Origin: Pseudohalioglobus sediminis | GTDB taxonomy: Bacteria; Pseudomonadota; Gammaproteobacteria; Pseudomonadales; Halieaceae | DNA length: 64,000 nt | Assembly (NCBI RefSeq): GCF_008370495.1 | Contig: NZ_VTUX01000005.1 | Location: forward strand, 241,882-305,881 | Reading direction: 5' to 3' | Shown here: positions 63,930-64,000 of the stretch, piece by piece | Layout of the letters: each line of letters starts with the position of its first letter | Numbering within the stretch: position 1 is the first letter of the stretch | Position numbers and translations under genes: made by a program | The notes under the pieces: generated by a model | Seen by the model: the letters and a program-made list of their open reading frames with translations, nothing else | What the model was told of the DNA's origin: nothing | Database searches by the model: none

Positions 63930-64000
63930 ATGCGCCATCTGGATGGAGAGTCTCGAGAACAGGGCAGTTTGCTGCCTGACACCCTGGATGACTACGTCGC
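63930..64000 (+). CDS. Transposase N-terminus, IS1182-like (runs off the window)
   Basis: ATG at 63930 opens a frame that is still open at the window edge (23 codons). It reads [15 protein letters not shown] then PDTLDDYV, which resembles the N-terminus of IS1182/IS5-group transposases, where a charged start, a Q-x-LLP segment and LDDYV are followed by a metal-binding DDE domain. There is no ribosome-binding sequence between the hairpin T-run and the ATG. Only the first 23 residues are visible, so family and intactness need the sequence beyond 64000. Confidence 0.6.
   Translation, partial: MRHLDGESREQGSLLPDTLDDYV

Larger units (their letters stand above)
63859..64000 (+). mobile_element. Left end of a probable IS1182-family insertion sequence (incomplete)
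   Basis: Just after the tRNA the sequence AAAAAGGCCCCGTTC looks like the left half of a terminator, which then breaks off into CAGGAGACTGTGTGAAAACA. The GACTGTGTGAAAAC motif resembles the ends of IS1182-type elements as I recall them. A transposase-like frame begins at 63930. The right end, full length and target duplication lie outside the window, and the exact left boundary (63856-63862) is a guess. Confidence 0.5.

Overview
The window is chromosomal DNA of a GC-rich marine-type gammaproteobacterium, probably of the Cellvibrionales/Halieaceae (OM60/NOR5) type. This is an inference from gene content, not from a marker phylogeny. The support is a Pseudomonas-like waaF-waaC-waaG-waaP core-LPS operon beside glnE, a tolC / DUF1249 / cpdA / parE neighbourhood, a fused bioH-bioC gene in a biotin operon, a DUF3094 gene, and two large TonB-dependent receptors, one with its own FecI/FecR pair. 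Gene density is high, overlaps of 1-14 bp are common, and GTG/TTG starts are frequent. No rRNA, CRISPR or prophage is present. The only mobile DNA seen is what looks like the left end of an IS1182-family element running off the right edge beside tRNA-Pro(CGG).

Layout. 1-5121 (minus): a DUF47 protein and a Pit phosphate transporter, then argE and argA, then the start of a lipoprotein gene. A large compound inverted repeat lies between argE and argA, and a PhoB-box-like array lies upstream of DUF47-pit. 5344-7092: a solitary GspE/PulE-type ATPase. 7116-14777: glnE and the core-LPS operon waaF-waaC-waaG-waaP plus a second LPS-type kinase. 14783-20773: an accessory surface-glycan block with two sulfotransferases, a third LPS-type kinase, a polytopic glycosyltransferase and an OafA-like acyltransferase. 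20910-24304: dTDP-L-rhamnose genes as two convergent pairs (rmlD-rmlB and rmlA-rmlC). 24427-28527: a glycosyltransferase, a methyltransferase, a barrel-type protein of unknown role and a second methyltransferase, with an intergenic inverted repeat. 28639-33493: hldE, an aldo/keto reductase, an FAD oxidoreductase and waaA. 33518-41075: tolC, DUF1249, cpdA, parE, a YceI protein, a MarC-type membrane protein and a TPR lipoprotein. 41410-49864: two TonB-dependent receptors, a small secreted protein, and FecR/FecI. 49888-52640: serA divergent from a D-2-hydroxyglutarate dehydrogenase gene. 52662-56797 (minus): the overlapping series comF-modA-modB-modC-srkA. 56875-61353: bioB-bioF-bioHC-bioD behind a BirA-type operator. 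61554-64000: an acyl-CoA dehydrogenase, DUF3094, tRNA-Pro and the IS edge.

How it fits together. About half of the window builds or decorates the cell surface. HldE supplies ADP-heptose; WaaA adds Kdo; WaaC, WaaF and WaaG extend the core; WaaP and its relatives phosphorylate it; RmlABCD supply dTDP-rhamnose; and the sulfotransferases and acyltransferase probably decorate the product. The rest is metabolism and uptake: arginine, serine, biotin, phosphate, molybdate and TonB-dependent nutrients.

The signals most worth checking are the BirA operator shared by bioB and comF-mod, the compound inverted repeat at 1563-1758, the intergenic repeat at 27750-27876, the PhoB-like array at 5182-5214, the terminator placed just before serA, the sulfotransferase/kinase block, and the insertion sequence that seems to have split a tRNA terminator.
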